A stretch of 64,000 nucleotides of DNA from Acholoe squamosa (GCA_949317995.1 OX439042.1:19695174-19759173); one strand, 5' to 3'; shown: positions 1 to 11,483, numbered from the stretch's first letter. The notes: generated by a model not told the origin, from the sequence alone. Translations and numbers: made by a program.

Positions 1-540
1 AGTCAGTGACCCAGAATTACCTACGATTGCCCATACAGAGCCATGCCTATTCTCTCTATTTCTACGCCACTCATAGTGGCTGACCCTGTCAACCAAAGAA
101 TCCCTTTACGATCAGGGCCAGGTTGGTACGATTTGGGAGGGCTGTACTCATTGGGTTTGAGAAATGACTTCCTGGCCAGGACACAAATGCCTGTACCTGG
201 GGTTTGCAGCGCGACTCGCTGACCAATACACTATCGGTACACACACCTCACGTCGAGTAGGTACACCATGCCTGTCACGGTTATGGGGGAGGCAGTCCCG
301 GCCACTGTGGCATCTATAATTACAATACCCTTCACACCTTGCGCATGTGAGAATTGCTGGGGTCACTACTATCCAGGTAGGGGCTATGCCATTATACATA
401 TACAGGCAAACACACATCGTTTCTCATCAGTCCCTGTGGTGCAATGCATAGGGAGTTGGATTTGGGATCAGTAGGGTATGGGTTTGACCCCTGCCCTTGG
501 CAATAGAATTCTCGTAGGTTATAACATGTGACATATGACA
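1..540. other. No gene recognised
   Basis: Short overlapping open frames occur on both strands between 148 and 685, but they share no recognisable motif or splice-site support. No repeat structure is obvious. Confidence 0.4.
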
Positions 541-637
541 TGTAAGGTGTGCCTGATATCCATGGATAACAGGCACTGGGTGCCTGATATCCATGGATAT
601 CAGCACACCTTACAAAGGTCATGATGCATGCATCATG
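541..637. repeat. Fold-back (inverted) repeat with nested palindromes
   Basis: The arms tgtaaggtgtgcctgatatc... at 541-568 and 588-614 are reverse complements with one extra base in the left arm. Inside lie a 20-bp perfect palindrome at 584-603, centred on CCATGG, and a direct copy of tgcctgatatccatgg at 550 and 581. Immediately to the right is a second, unrelated 18-bp perfect palindrome, catgatgcatgcatcatg, at 620-637. The whole 97 bp can fold into hairpins and is probably a small mobile fold-back element. Confidence 0.75.
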
Positions 638-3519
638 GCATGCAATATCGACAGGTATCAGAATGGATATATCCAGAAAAAGCACCCAAAATCACAGAAG
701 TCGTGCAATAACAGCCTATAACTCACAGAAGGTGGCAGCATCAATCTGCAAGTTGTATGGTAATGAATACCTAGGTAGCGCCACCAGTCAACTTGCATTA
801 AATTATTCTAGATATCCACAGATATTGACGTATTAAAGAAATGAACTTCATGATGGTATTATCATAGGGCATTCTGCAGTGACTATTGTAGATCATATGC
901 CAAGACGTGCATTTTCTATTAGAACGAACATCCCTTGTCAGTGCGTCAACCAACAATATTATAAACAATAGGAAATCTTCAATCTTATAAATGTAATTTA
1001 GACTGACATCGACAAAACATCATGATCATAACTGTATATTTAGAGACATAATTTTCTTGATTCTGAAGAAGGGCAACCAGACCCGAAACGTCTACATTTC
1101 TCAACATTGCTGAATGTACAACTTGTGATTGATATTTTATTCAATAAATTTTTGAACTTGAATTGGAGCGTGTCTGGTTTTGTGTGAAATATTACTTTAG
1201 TATATTATCTTTATTCTATATGTTTGTATATGTTACAATTTCCATGATCTATTCAGCATGATTTTTTTCTCAAAGGATAGATATCCCACCTAATCATGTT
1301 AAAAGACGACAAATAGTATATACATACAGGTAGGCCTATACAAGTTGAGTCAATGGTGATGCAACGTTAGAAAACAAAACAATATTAACAAATATAGCTC
1401 AGGCAACCAGGTCATTATCCCTTAAGTGGTTTCTTCACTGCGATCCCTGCATTATGAAGGGATTCCTTCGGGGGTCCCTTACACAATATTTTCAGCCCGT
1501 AGTCAATTTGTACTAGGATATGGGGCTAGGCTGTGGACTCCTGGGACATCCCCATTGGATGGTCTACTTGTTGTGGCGGGAGAAAGGCTGGGATCGCCGA
1601 GTGTCCTCCGAGAGCTCTGCCATCATAAGTAGTCCCACAGCCATTTACAAACACTTCAAACTAAGCTTCAGCAGACCTCCATAAATCATTAGAACTGCTC
1701 CCTTACTCCAGATACTCCAGGTAGATTCAGATTGTATATAGCTGTCGCAACATTCAGTCACATTCATACTACTCTGACGATTTATATACAATCAACATAA
1801 AGAAAAACTCCTGATGCATTCACCAACAAACACAGAGTCTTGATAAGGAAATAACAAAAAGAGAAGGACATCAGACAAAGAACACTAGGTGCTCTAAATG
1901 ATAATCAATAGCATCTTGACAGTGGTCAGTGGGAGGTGTGGGAGGCTGGTGTAGGATGTTGGGAGTTGGTGATATGGTATACACATACCCAGTAAGGGTA
2001 GGGGTAATCAAGCCAAGTGACTGTTGACTCTCCCTGTGTGTGGGGCTTTATCTGTGGGTGTTGATTGATCCCCAGGTAACTATGGTGATTTGTTGTCAGG
2101 GTAACGGTCAACTGACAGCCACTGCACCACACCCACTCCTCATCACGACGGACTACTAATTAAATGTGTCTGAAAACCTTTGTATCAAAATCATACATTT
2201 TAAAATCATAGATATCTGTATAGTGTGTACATTTTCAATCCATTTACTGAAACAGCCCTTAAAGGACAGTCGCAATGCCTCACAGTATAAACAATGAAAG
2301 TATAATTCAGAATATACACAGAGGTTAAGGGTTACAAATCCACACGAGGGGGGGGGGTAGGGTACCTGGTGCACTATGGGAAACGTCAGAGCTGTCTCAT
2401 TAACTACTGTGACAAATGATCCGAATTTACCAAATTACAGCGCCACGCCGATCAGGCAAGTGTACACTTTACACCTGAGATGGTCCCTGAGTGGGAGACA
2501 AGTGTCAAACACACACCCCCTGCCTCTCATACCGTTAGTGCACGGCGCCACCGTCATGTGGAAAACTAAACTGATGGGGGGAGGGTGAATTTGTGCTGTT
2601 GCATCTTTATACGCATATCACTGGACACGGAAACAAAGGACTTCACACCTTGCCAACAGCATGTGGCATAAGCTGGTTATAAGACATGTACTCGAACCAA
2701 GTTGAAAGGTCCCTCTTTGTTTTTTAATAAACAGATACAGTTGCATTATTGAAATGATCCTTACTTGCAACTAATTTTACTCCCTGACTTGAATATAGAG
2801 CAAAAATTGCATGGGCTTACAAATATTCAGAGGCCAGCATCAAAATATCAACCTCGAGAACTCCGGGAGGAGAACCTTTCATATCAAAAAGAGAAAAGGG
2901 AAGCGTCGGGGAGGGCGATGGCCGCAGGGCGACCCCCACACCTGTGGCACCTGAATCATTCAGGGTGGAAGGATGGTGGAAGGGGACGACTCAGGTGATC
3001 GTTTGGACTGACCCTGAGGCCTCTTGTCACACCTGAGTGTTGGGCATCCAGTGTGTTGTCAGGTGAGAAAGGCCTACCTGGACGTCAATGTCCACCTCCT
3101 ATTGACTCCCTATCTGTGGACTACAGGCTGAAGGGCTGAGAAGAGAGCAGGTCCTTTATCTCCTCCTCTCAGTGGATTCCCTTTAGCTTGTCAGTCAGAA
3201 GTCAATTTCAACCATAGAATGACTCTATATGAAGAAGGGAGACTCCTGGACCGTGCGAACAATGGACCTGTGAGAAGGCATGATCATGAAAATGGGACGA
3301 CTTTCCTTTTATCAATGTGTCTAACAAAATGCCATGGCCCATGGACTGAATAATTATGTTAACGATGTGCACCTCTTTCAAGATGCAGGGACAATGCATA
3401 GCATTAAAATCTAGTCTGATCTCATTATGAGATTTCAGAACTCAAAATGACATGTAGCCTTTAGACTTGGGCTTTGATCATGCTGAACAGGAGCACTTTA
3501 CCTCGGCTTAAACCATATG
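638..3519. other. Non-coding, AT-rich, with a possible retroelement tail
   Basis: There is no gene support. The stretch contains the hammerhead-like tail described separately, a 10-base poly-G at 2348-2357, and short open frames with no motif. The 77-codon frame at 2765-2998 is unremarkable. Confidence 0.4.
1062..1160 (+). mobile_element. Possible Penelope-like retroelement tail with hammerhead-like core
   Basis: The sequence ctgaagaaggg followed by a short loop and cccgaaacgtc has the order CUGANGA, small stem (GGG/CCC), GAAAC. This resembles the hammerhead ribozyme core reported in Penelope-like retroelements. An AATAAA-containing tail (ttcaataaattttt) follows 50 bp later, as in many retroelement 3' ends. 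The closing stems I and III cannot be drawn convincingly, and stem II is offset by one base. At most this is a degenerate remnant. Confidence 0.3.
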
Positions 3520-3528
3520 CTTGATTCC

Positions 3529-3976
3529 CGGGGGGGGGGGGGCACTCCCTATATGTTCTATAGTAACCATGTGTGTACATCAGCCTTGCCTTGGTACCCC
3601 TTATAGTGGGCCAATTTTTATCAAAATACATACCCCTTTTGGCGGGATACACCCTTCAGATCTAAGTCCTTTTTTCTGTTTTTTTAGAAATGTACCCCTT
3701 TGATGGGAAGTGCTTTTAAAATCTGAAAAAAAAATCACCTGACCCCCAAAGTTGGGGCCCTTTCAACGGGAAAACTTTTCTCAAAACTGCACATTTCGTA
3801 AATATTCACTGAGAATTCCACCCCAAAATCTACACCCCTTTTAGCCAAAAATTCCCTAAAATGGCCCCCTTATAGAGGATCCTGCCGGATCCGTTCATGG
3901 GGCCAAAATGGGCCCCCTTTCACGTTAGTTTGTGTACGCACATAGAAACCATAATTCTATGAGTGGCCCCCTGGGG
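3529..3976. mobile_element. 448-bp non-autonomous DNA element with long terminal inverted repeats
   Basis: The left end (13 G, then cactccctatatg and further) and the reverse complement of the right end (3935-3976) match over about 45 bp with gaps, sharing the blocks CACTC, TATA, ATGTG and GTAC. The element is flanked by near-identical 9-bp sequences, cttgattcc (3520-3528) and cttgatttc (3977-3985). These fit an 8-9 bp target duplication of a hAT-like transposon. The interior repeats phrases such as ccccttttgg and has no coding frame. Confidence 0.6.
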
Positions 3977-3985
3977 CTTGATTTC

Positions 3986-6239
3986 AAAGTAACTGAATCG
4001 ATATTGCGATGAATTACTTATACCATTGCAATGGACGGCAGATAATAATTGCCAATCCTGAATATATGCATAAGAGAGACATGTAGGTAGCACTCTCATT
4101 ATCTTAAGACATTCTTCAATGTGCCATGCTCTTCTTCTGTGCTTTACCTTTTTCTTTTCGTCATCTTTATTGTAGTGGTCATCCATTTCCTATCGCTGAT
4201 CAGCCATTTAACGTAAAATGGACCACTGTGTACCCATTGCAACAGACCTGCTTCAACTGATGATAGGTCCATTTAGGATAGGTAACAAAAGAAACAGCTA
4301 ATCTTAATAGAGTTCTAGATAAATACAAAATGGGCATAATTATTAATGTCTGGACGATAAAACAAGTGTTGTAGGATTTAGTAGCAGAACTATTGCCCCA
4401 GGTATTCACCTGTCAGCCACACCTGATTGTTGTGTCTTGATACGCCACCCCTTAGACAGATAACAAGACCCACCTACGCATATCAGATAAGGACCTTCCA
4501 ATTAGGGTACATTAAATGATTTATTCAGTCATACATCCCCCACCAGCAGCCAAGCACTTCCTCACAGGGACCTCCAGCTTTGCAACAACAACCAATATAG
4601 CCTTTAATGCCTAGTAAACCATACGGTTCCCACACATAAAGCTAAGCCAGGATGAACCGACCATGACTGTATTACACTATCAAATCACAATCTATGATAT
4701 ATATGGAGTGGTTAGGGGTAATACTGGGTTAGGGGCCTTAAAGGGGCATTGCCCTTCTGTAGAATGCCTGCAGGGGCCGCCACCAGCAGCACTTAGCTCC
4801 TTGCTTCTATTGTCGCCCGCAAAACACAGCTCCGATTTCGCGGCTTACGAAACGGACCCTATGTAAAGACGGATTAAGATATGACATCTGGGGTTCCTTT
4901 TGAGGTAGACAGGGAACCAGGAATTTTTCGATGACACACTATTGTCGCCATTGTTAGTGTCGACGTGTTCCATACTCTTCATGCTGGGCCATATTGCCCC
5001 ATCAAAGAGCACTCTGGGATGGGTCATGACCCTGCGGAAGTAGTTCTGATGGACGCTAGGTGCCTGGGGGGCAGTGGTCAGTGGCCCAATGTAGACATAT
5101 TGTCGCAAAATTAAAATGCTCTTTCTGCTAAAAAGAATCGTGTCTTGGGTTTCACTAGGCGCTGACAAGTCACGAGAGACCTTAACTACATGGCGCCAGC
5201 ATGGGCAATAGCAAAAAACACCCCCATCACCTAAACGCCACTTCCTTTAAGTTGTAAACCAACATACAATTTTAGATTTGCACAAATGCCTTTATCCTTT
5301 TATCATCATATTTCAAAATGAAATATATCAATGAACGAATAGCCTCAAAACATCTGAGGGATGCATTTCCTGTTATAAACGTTGTTATGGGCCAAGGCCT
5401 TCAATATTCTTCTTTCATGTTAGGCCATGTGTATATTTTGATTGTAGCAACCAAAGCCATACATTTTCTCTAGAACTTACATATGGTCTGTTATATAATA
5501 CACTATAATTATATAGGTGTGATATAGGTGCACAGCAACAAGAAAAAAAAACGTCCATTTTCTCTAGGAGAGACAGACTGTAATAGACTAGTGATCGCGT
5601 ACAGATACAGGAGAGGTTCAATTTCCAGGGTCATGTCATTAGAAATTTAACCTATACGACCCAGATAAGTAAGTCTATTCCGGGACACCAAAACTAATGA
5701 TCGGATCCGGTAACAATATGAGTGAAGTTAGATCCCAGGTAACATCCCTCTTATCTGTGATGTATTCCCTATTACCTGGCTGTTACCTGTCATCTTACCT
5801 GGATTACAAAGCTTACTGTCACCCCTCCTAGGGTACCCCTACAATGGGCGACAATGTTGTAGGGTAAAAAGACATGCCGCCACCTGTCCATTAAGCAACT
5901 GAAGACTGCACAATAGGCAATATATATTAGTATGGTGCCTTTGACAAGGGCTTCGTCCATTAAGGAGGTTAAGTAGGGCGAACATTGGTTGGGAAATTTG
6001 GAAAAAAAATGTAGAGACGATCCAATTTCTACCATATACATGCAGAACACTTTAGTGGACAAAAAAATCACGACCAATGAGCAGCTACAATGAAATCACG
6101 TTATATTGGTAATCTATACATAAAGCTAGGCCTACATGTATTTTCAAAAATCTGATAATATATCTCGAGTAAAAGTTTTGTAAAAGCTCGTGCATTAATC
6201 ACTACATTTAAGACAATATCCGACATAGTTCAGCTAACA
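3986..6239. other. No gene recognised
   Basis: The longest open frame is 107 codons on the minus strand at 4845-5168. It has no recognisable motif and no splice-site support. No clear repeats were found by eye. Confidence 0.4.
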
Positions 6240-6326
6240 CCCATAGTCCACTAGGCCTCTCTCACAGAAATTCATAAAGGAAATGTATGGCTCAATCGGC
6301 CGAGAAGAGGCCAAGTGAACTATGGG
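6240..6326. mobile_element. ~87-bp palindromic MITE, copy 1
   Basis: The left end cccatagtccactaggcc pairs with the right end, which ends gaactatggg. The arms are about 21 bp with three mismatches, around a short core containing aaatgtatggctca. This is the first of a local cluster. Confidence 0.65.
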
Positions 6327-6424
6327 TTTTAACATCATTATTGTGGTTTCTCGCAATAAAAGTTCTGTATAACTCCCTCTAATGCAGCAATTCATCCAAT
6401 GCGGCCACCTTCCCTTACATCGAG

Positions 6425-6505
6425 AGTCCACTTGGCCTCTATCACAGCAATTTACATAGGAAATGTATGGCTCATTCACCGGCGAAAAGCCAAGTGGACT
6501 TTGGG
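6425..6505. mobile_element. ~81-bp palindromic MITE, copy 2
   Basis: It has the same organisation as the copy at 6240: agtccacttggcctc at the left, the same aaatgtatggctca core phrase, and a right end ggccaagtggact-like sequence. It is diverged from copy 1 by several substitutions. Confidence 0.6.
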
Positions 6506-6516
6506 TCTTACGTCGT

Positions 6517-6599
6517 TAGTCCACTTGGCCTCTGTCTCGCGATTGGGCTATACATTTATATAATGTAAATTTCTGCAATAGAGGCCTAGTGGACTATGG
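6517..6599. mobile_element. ~83-bp palindromic MITE, copy 3
   Basis: The left arm tagtccacttggcctc and the right arm gaggcctagtggacta are nearly perfect reverse complements. The core reads atacatttatataatg, the reverse orientation of the other cores. It lies only 11 bp from copy 2. Confidence 0.65.
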
Positions 6600-6628
6600 A
6601 TGTTACACCCAATATCCACCGACTTTGG

Positions 6629-6675
6629 GTGTTACACCCATAGTCCACTAGGCCTCTGTCGCAGAAATTTATACG
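6629..6675. mobile_element. Partial palindromic MITE, copy 4
   Basis: Only a left half is present: cccatagtccactaggcc followed by tctgtcgcagaaattta. It is preceded by acacccaatatccaccg, which forms its own short inverted repeat with tttgggtgttacaccc. Confidence 0.5.
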
Positions 6676-6874
6676 CACCTCGGCGTAGTATTAGAGGCAC
6701 TTTAGCACTGTTCTACAGTACAACTTTGCCTATAAGGTGCACCGGAGTTCAGGTTCCGCGTATCTTACAGTTTCAGGCGAACCTGGGGTTATCCTTCTGT
6801 AAAGAAGCCGAGCTCAACAAGAAATTTTCCAAGTATATATAAAGGCCTATAAACGCATTTGGAATTCAGAACTA

Positions 6875-7177
6875 CACTGTAAAAACAGTGTTTAGGGATT
6901 AAACACCAGTGTTTAGAAGTTAAACACTTGGTTAAACACTTATTTGTCCCACTTTTCTTAACACTTCTTAAGTGTTAAATGCATTTAATTTTAAACGCGT
7001 TTAACTAGGAAGTGTTTAACCAAGTGTTTAAATGCTAAACACTTAAACACTTCAGTGTTTAGGTGTTTGAGAATAAGTGTTTAAACACTAAACACCTAAA
7101 CACTTCAAGTGTTTAGATGTTTAATTATTGGTGTTGAGAAAATTTGGTGTGTATCTTTAAACACCTTTTTTGCAGTG
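6875..7177. mobile_element. TA-flanked MITE built of TGTTTAAACAC units
   Basis: The ends CACTGTAAAAA and TTTTTTGCAGTG are inverted repeats. TA precedes and follows the element, fitting a TA target duplication (Tc1/mariner or similar). The interior is a dense array of variants of gtgtttaa and ttaaacac, many of them palindromic. No protein is encoded. A related end (CACTGCAAAAATGG) begins at 63883 near the right edge of the window. Confidence 0.65.
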
Positions 7178-7302
7178 TATACGTCCTCTTTATTGCTACG
7201 AGTATAGATAGACAAAGTATCAATATTCCATACTATTTAGGCTAGTTTGGATTTATTTCATAATCCTCTACTACACATTGGTAGTGAAAACGATATGTTT
7301 TA

Positions 7303-7443
7303 GTCGGTGGCGGATTTAGGGGCGCATTCCCCCACTTTCCCTGTGCTCAAGAGTTTACCTCTTTTACCCTAGGAGTTAGTCAAAATTAGGTGTTATATGA
7401 GGGGCGCGCCCCATCCTTTTCAAAATCCCGGATCCGACCCTGA
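7303..7443. mobile_element. Remnant inverted-repeat element (ggcggattTAGGGG type)
   Basis: The left end gtggcggatttaggggcgc and the right end cccggatccgaccctga, read on the other strand, are variants of the same sequence. An internal ggggcgcgcccc palindrome is also present. It resembles small hAT-type elements with CAGGGGCGGAT ends. The boundaries are approximate. Confidence 0.4.
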
Positions 7444-9339
7444 AATTTGTTCACTGAATGTGCAGTATTTCTATGAATATATGTATATCTACTATGATGG
7501 CTACAAACCAACTAACATGGCCCGATGACAGGGCCTCCAAAATCATGGCTCTGACATGACACTTTTAGCATGTCCATGACTTCACATAGATCATCTCAAA
7601 GACCAGCAGATAACGCTAAATATCTTTGACCTACCCCGTCACCATCACCCTGACCGTTGGTCAGACGATGTCGTTTTCCTGCTTGATAACCTTCGCCTCT
7701 TAGTCGCAGAGGTCGGTCGTAATTGGGAAAGATTGCTGGGAAAGGATAAAAAACCTGACCGCTTCCCAATTACAGACTATATAGGGAAATGCTTTGATTC
7801 CAGGAGACAAGATTTATGACCATCACCAAACGGAGCGAAAAGCAAGAATGCGTTTAGCGTTAGTCACCAGTATACCAAGGCGCCTCTGGCGGGACGCCAA
7901 GGAACCAACGTGTTGGACGGTGGTAGTTTTTTCTTTTGGCGGGCGTGCGAGACACCAGTGCCGCAAAGGCCGGTGCCATTGATCTCTAGGCCATGGCTTT
8001 GTGTCACTATAATTGTTATAATTGGGGCATTGTCAGGACGACACCCACAATTAGCGTATTGTCCGCCTCCCGCCACAGACCGCCTCCAGGGGGCGGCACT
8101 AGGGTAGGGGCCGCCACTGAGGCTGTAGCAAACGACAAATCGACTGGAGGACTCCAAGATGGTGTCCCCTGCACATCCGGGGGCACCGTCGATCCACCAT
8201 GGTGACCTCTGTGGGAAAACTTCGACGATTGCCTCTGGGTGGCGCTTTGGTGACCTTGGGCGATAATATAAGACTGAAGACATGCGGAGATGAAGGTCAC
8301 TATAGCAATTCACTGCAGGTCGCCTTCTCTAAAGTGTCCCGGATGGAGCGAGGCCCTCAGGCGGGCAACTGAGACATGGAAGGTACCGGTACCTAAATAT
8401 GGACCTATGGTAGTTAACACATATCAGAAAAAAATAGGATGGAGACTCCCCCGCAGTTGTGTAACTCTGAGAGTAGACGTTGTTTTTATAGGGAACAAGG
8501 GTATGGATTGCCCGAGGCCGTCACCAAGTGTAGGCCCATCCAAGAGAGGACAGCTATCAGGCAAATATTACTGACCACAGGCAAATATTTGTATCAAAAA
8601 GTCCTTCCCACGAAAGGGGATAGCTGAAAAAATAATTCGATAAAATAATCACGGTGCGATTAAATAAAGCACAGAGGCCTAAACTGTTCTGGGCGACTTA
8701 TTAAACGCACCTCCCATGGTTATTCAAAACCGTGAGAATCCTGATGGTCAGGCAACAAATCATCAAAATATGACGATCAATATGTCACCGTAACCCAATT
8801 TTGAATGATATTCACAAAAGCTAATTGGTCGGCTAGATATGATCGGCACGTTTCATAATACATGTACTATTGCCCTATATGCAATGCCTATACTTATTTC
8901 TGTTTCTATAACGTTGTGGATGACCTCCCCTTTAGTTACATGGGTATTATTCACCTGTGGGTATTTAACCTTGTAACTCTCCTGTGTCCTATCTATACAT
9001 ACCTTACCTGTGTGGCCACATTATAGAGAGGAGCTTCACTCTGAGCACTTGTACACCCTCATGTGACAATAATGTAAAGTAGCCAGCACCCCACCCACAC
9101 ATAACGACATAGTGAAAGAATGCAGATTTTTTTTCTTTAGATAAGTAACTTCATTGACCGACCCAATACACGCCGTAGTGGTATAAGAAATATCAGTCAA
9201 CTGTGTGACTTAAAAGATTAAAATTGATATCTTATAATATGAAAAGCAAGAGAGGGAAACATTATATCAGTATGATATATACTACACTGAAAACATAACC
9301 CAGCAAATTGTCGTGATTCCTCGTCAACCTGTGTGAAGT
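7444..9339. other. No gene recognised
   Basis: Several overlapping open frames lie at 7794-8627. The longest is 149 codons on the minus strand, 7864-8313. They overlap on both strands in a GC-rich patch, which favours chance open frames. I see no known motif, splice context or repeat. Confidence 0.4.
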
Positions 9340-9960
9340 GGCTCACACATGTCGCTAGATGGAACACGACGTCGCTATAGCACAAGATCACCAGGAATAG
9401 CAATGGTGGTGATCACATGGCCTCACCTCAGATGGCGAGGATGGTGATCACTCAGACTCACCAGGGATGACAATGCAGGTGATCACTCACCTCGCTAGAT
9501 GAAACACGCACCTCGTCATAGTGCATGTTCACCAGGGATGGCGAGGATCGTGATCACTCATCCTCACCAGGGATGGCGACATGAGTGATCACTCATCCTC
9601 ACCAGGGATGGTGACATGAGTGATCACTCACTTCGCTAGATGAGATGCACACCACGTCATAATGCATGTTCACCACAGATGACAAGGATCGTGATCACTC
9701 ACACTCACGGGGGATGGTCACTCAGGTGATCATTCATCTCGCTAGATGAAACGCACACCATGCCATAATGCACGTTCACCACCGTTGGCGAGGATCGTGA
9801 TGACTCACACTCACCAGGGATGGCAAAGCGGTTGATCACTCACCTCGCTAGATGAAATGCGCACCACGCCATAGCACAGGTTCACCATGGATGGCGAGAG
9901 TGGTGATCACTCAGACTCACCAGTGATGGCGATGCTGGTGATCAGTCATCTTGTTAGATG
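9340..9960. repeat. Composite minisatellite A (about 106/140-bp units made of ~35-bp subunits)
   Basis: The phrase cgctagat recurs at 9353, 9493, 9634, 9740 and 9846, with a decayed copy near 9952, giving spacings of 140, 141, 106, 106 and 106. Each 106-bp unit is three diverged ~35-bp subunits. One carries cgctagatgaaacgca; the other two carry tcaccagggatggcg and end tgatcactca. The 140-bp units have one extra subunit. The palindrome GTGATCAC occurs many times. Confidence 0.8.
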
Positions 9961-10320
9961 AAAAGCTCATGATCAACGACATTGGTAATCATGCAGCCTC
10001 ACATCTGCCAGATCAATGTATGTTTTGCCAGAGAAGGTATTGCCATATGTATCTTCCCTCTAACCACAGACAAGGTGTTCATGTAGATACTTCCTTATGT
10101 ATTTTTCCTGTAACCAGAGAAAAGGTGTTTATGGATAGTTGCTTTTATTTTAGAGATACCTCTATCTAAATTCAATTGATATTTTCTCTATATAATCTTG
10201 ATTCAACCCTGAAGTATTACATAGAAATCAGTGTGCAACAAAGCACATTTGATACATATGGGACTTATACTTCATGCCCACACTTCCTAGATAGGCTACA
10301 TGTTGAACAGTGGTGCTGTC
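9961..10320. other. Non-repetitive spacer between the two minisatellite arrays
   Basis: The stretch is AT-rich. Two short open frames (72 and 61 codons, at 9951 and 10176) have no motif. Two related phrases, cttccctctaaccaca and tttttcctgtaaccag, lie about 50 bp apart. Confidence 0.4.
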
Positions 10321-11200
10321 TCAACAACTTTGGCAATGGTGGTGATAAGTTGCCATTCTGAGTGAGAGTGAGTGACAGATGATGCAATCCTCAGAGAGCA
10401 TTGACTTGGAGTGACACAAATTCACGCATTGAGTGAGACAAAGGCTGGCAATGGTGGTGATAAGTTGCCATTCTGAGTGAGAGTGAGTGACAGATGATGC
10501 AATCCTCAGAGAGCATTGACATGGAGTGACACAAATTCACGCATTGAGTGAGACAAAGGCTGGCTATGGTGGTGATAAGTTGCCATTCTGAGTGAGAGTG
10601 AGTGACAGATGATGCAATCCTCAGAGAGCATTGACATGGAGTGACACAAGTTCACGCATTGAGTGAGACCAATGTTGGCAATGGTAGTGATAAGTCGCCA
10701 TTTTGTGTGAGAGTTGATGCCAGTGGCACGGGAGTGGTACATAATCACACAGTGAGTCAGATCCATGTTGGCGATGCTTGTGATAAGCCGCCATTCTGAG
10801 TGAGAGTTGACAGGCAGTGGCACATATTGACGGAGTGAGTGAGATCCATGTTGGCAATGGTGGTAATAAGCTGCCATTCTGATTGAGAGCTGACCGGGAG
10901 TGGTACATAATCACACAGTGAGTCAGATCCATGTTGGCGATGCTTGTGATAAGCCGCCATTCTGAGTTAGAGTTGACAGGCAGTGGCACATACTCACGCA
11001 GTGAGTTAGATCCATGTTGGCGATGGTGGTGATAAGTCACCATGCTTTGTGAGGGATGACAAGGGGTGGCACATACTCACGCAGTGAGTGAGATCAGGTT
11101 GGTGACTGTTGTGATAAATTGCCATGCCATGTGAGACTGACACACAGTGGCGAAAGATGATGCAGTGAGTTATCACTCAAAAAGGAGTCACCATTGATGA
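10321..11200. repeat. Composite minisatellite B (115-bp then ~83-bp units)
   Basis: The phrase ggcaatggtggtgataag and its variants start at 10332, 10447, 10562, 10677, 10770, 10853, 10936, 11019 and 11101. Spacings are 115, 115, 115, 93, 83, 83, 83 and 82. The 115-bp units are nearly identical to each other and carry gatgcaatcctcagag; the shorter ones are more diverged. The three minus-strand frames here (up to 140 codons) are products of the repeat and do not fit a gene. Confidence 0.85.
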
Positions 11201-11247
11201 CCAATCATGGCGACAGATAACGACAATTTGCTGGGAAGGCTTAAAAA

Positions 11248-11338
11248 GGTACTCTGCAGTGATCACCTCTGCTCATCTTGTTGATGATGTCTTGGGATAG
11301 TACCCCGTGATCTTTAGGGTGATCACTACAGAGTACCT
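11248..11338. repeat. 21-bp inverted repeat around a 49-base loop
   Basis: aggtactctgcagtgatc... (11248-11268) and the reverse complement of 11318-11338 differ at one of 21 positions. Each arm contains the GTGATCAC palindrome also typical of minisatellite A. It could be a small fold-back element or a terminal part of the satellite region. Confidence 0.65.
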
Positions 11339-11403
11339 GTCTAACCTGATCAGAGAAGAGTTTGTGAATGATTACTTTCATTAATTACTTCCATTACTTC
11401 CAT

Positions 11404-11483
11404 TAATTGTGTATCAACACGGTAAATGGTACGCCCGCACAACCCCTCGCGGGCATACCATTTACTGTGTTGATCCACAATTA
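11404..11483. repeat. 80-bp near-perfect palindrome
   Basis: The arms run from taattgtgtatcaacac inwards to tacgcccgc on the left and gcgggcata on the right. They total about 35 bp each, with three mismatches and a loop of under 10 bases. A hairpin this long with so short a loop is unusual outside transposons and would extrude readily as a cruciform. No coding frame is credible here. Confidence 0.8.

Noticed and set aside
7864..8313. 149-codon minus frame
   Set aside because: It overlaps several open frames on both strands in a GC-rich patch, with no recognisable motif or exon context.
10506..11043. Minus frames of 123 and 140 codons with repeating peptide units
   Set aside because: They are the minisatellite B read in frame. 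The spacing of 83 or 115 bp is not a multiple of three and no splice context exists.
9340..11200. CRISPR-like array
   Set aside because: Units are tandem and diverged with no unique spacers, in an animal genome; it is a minisatellite.
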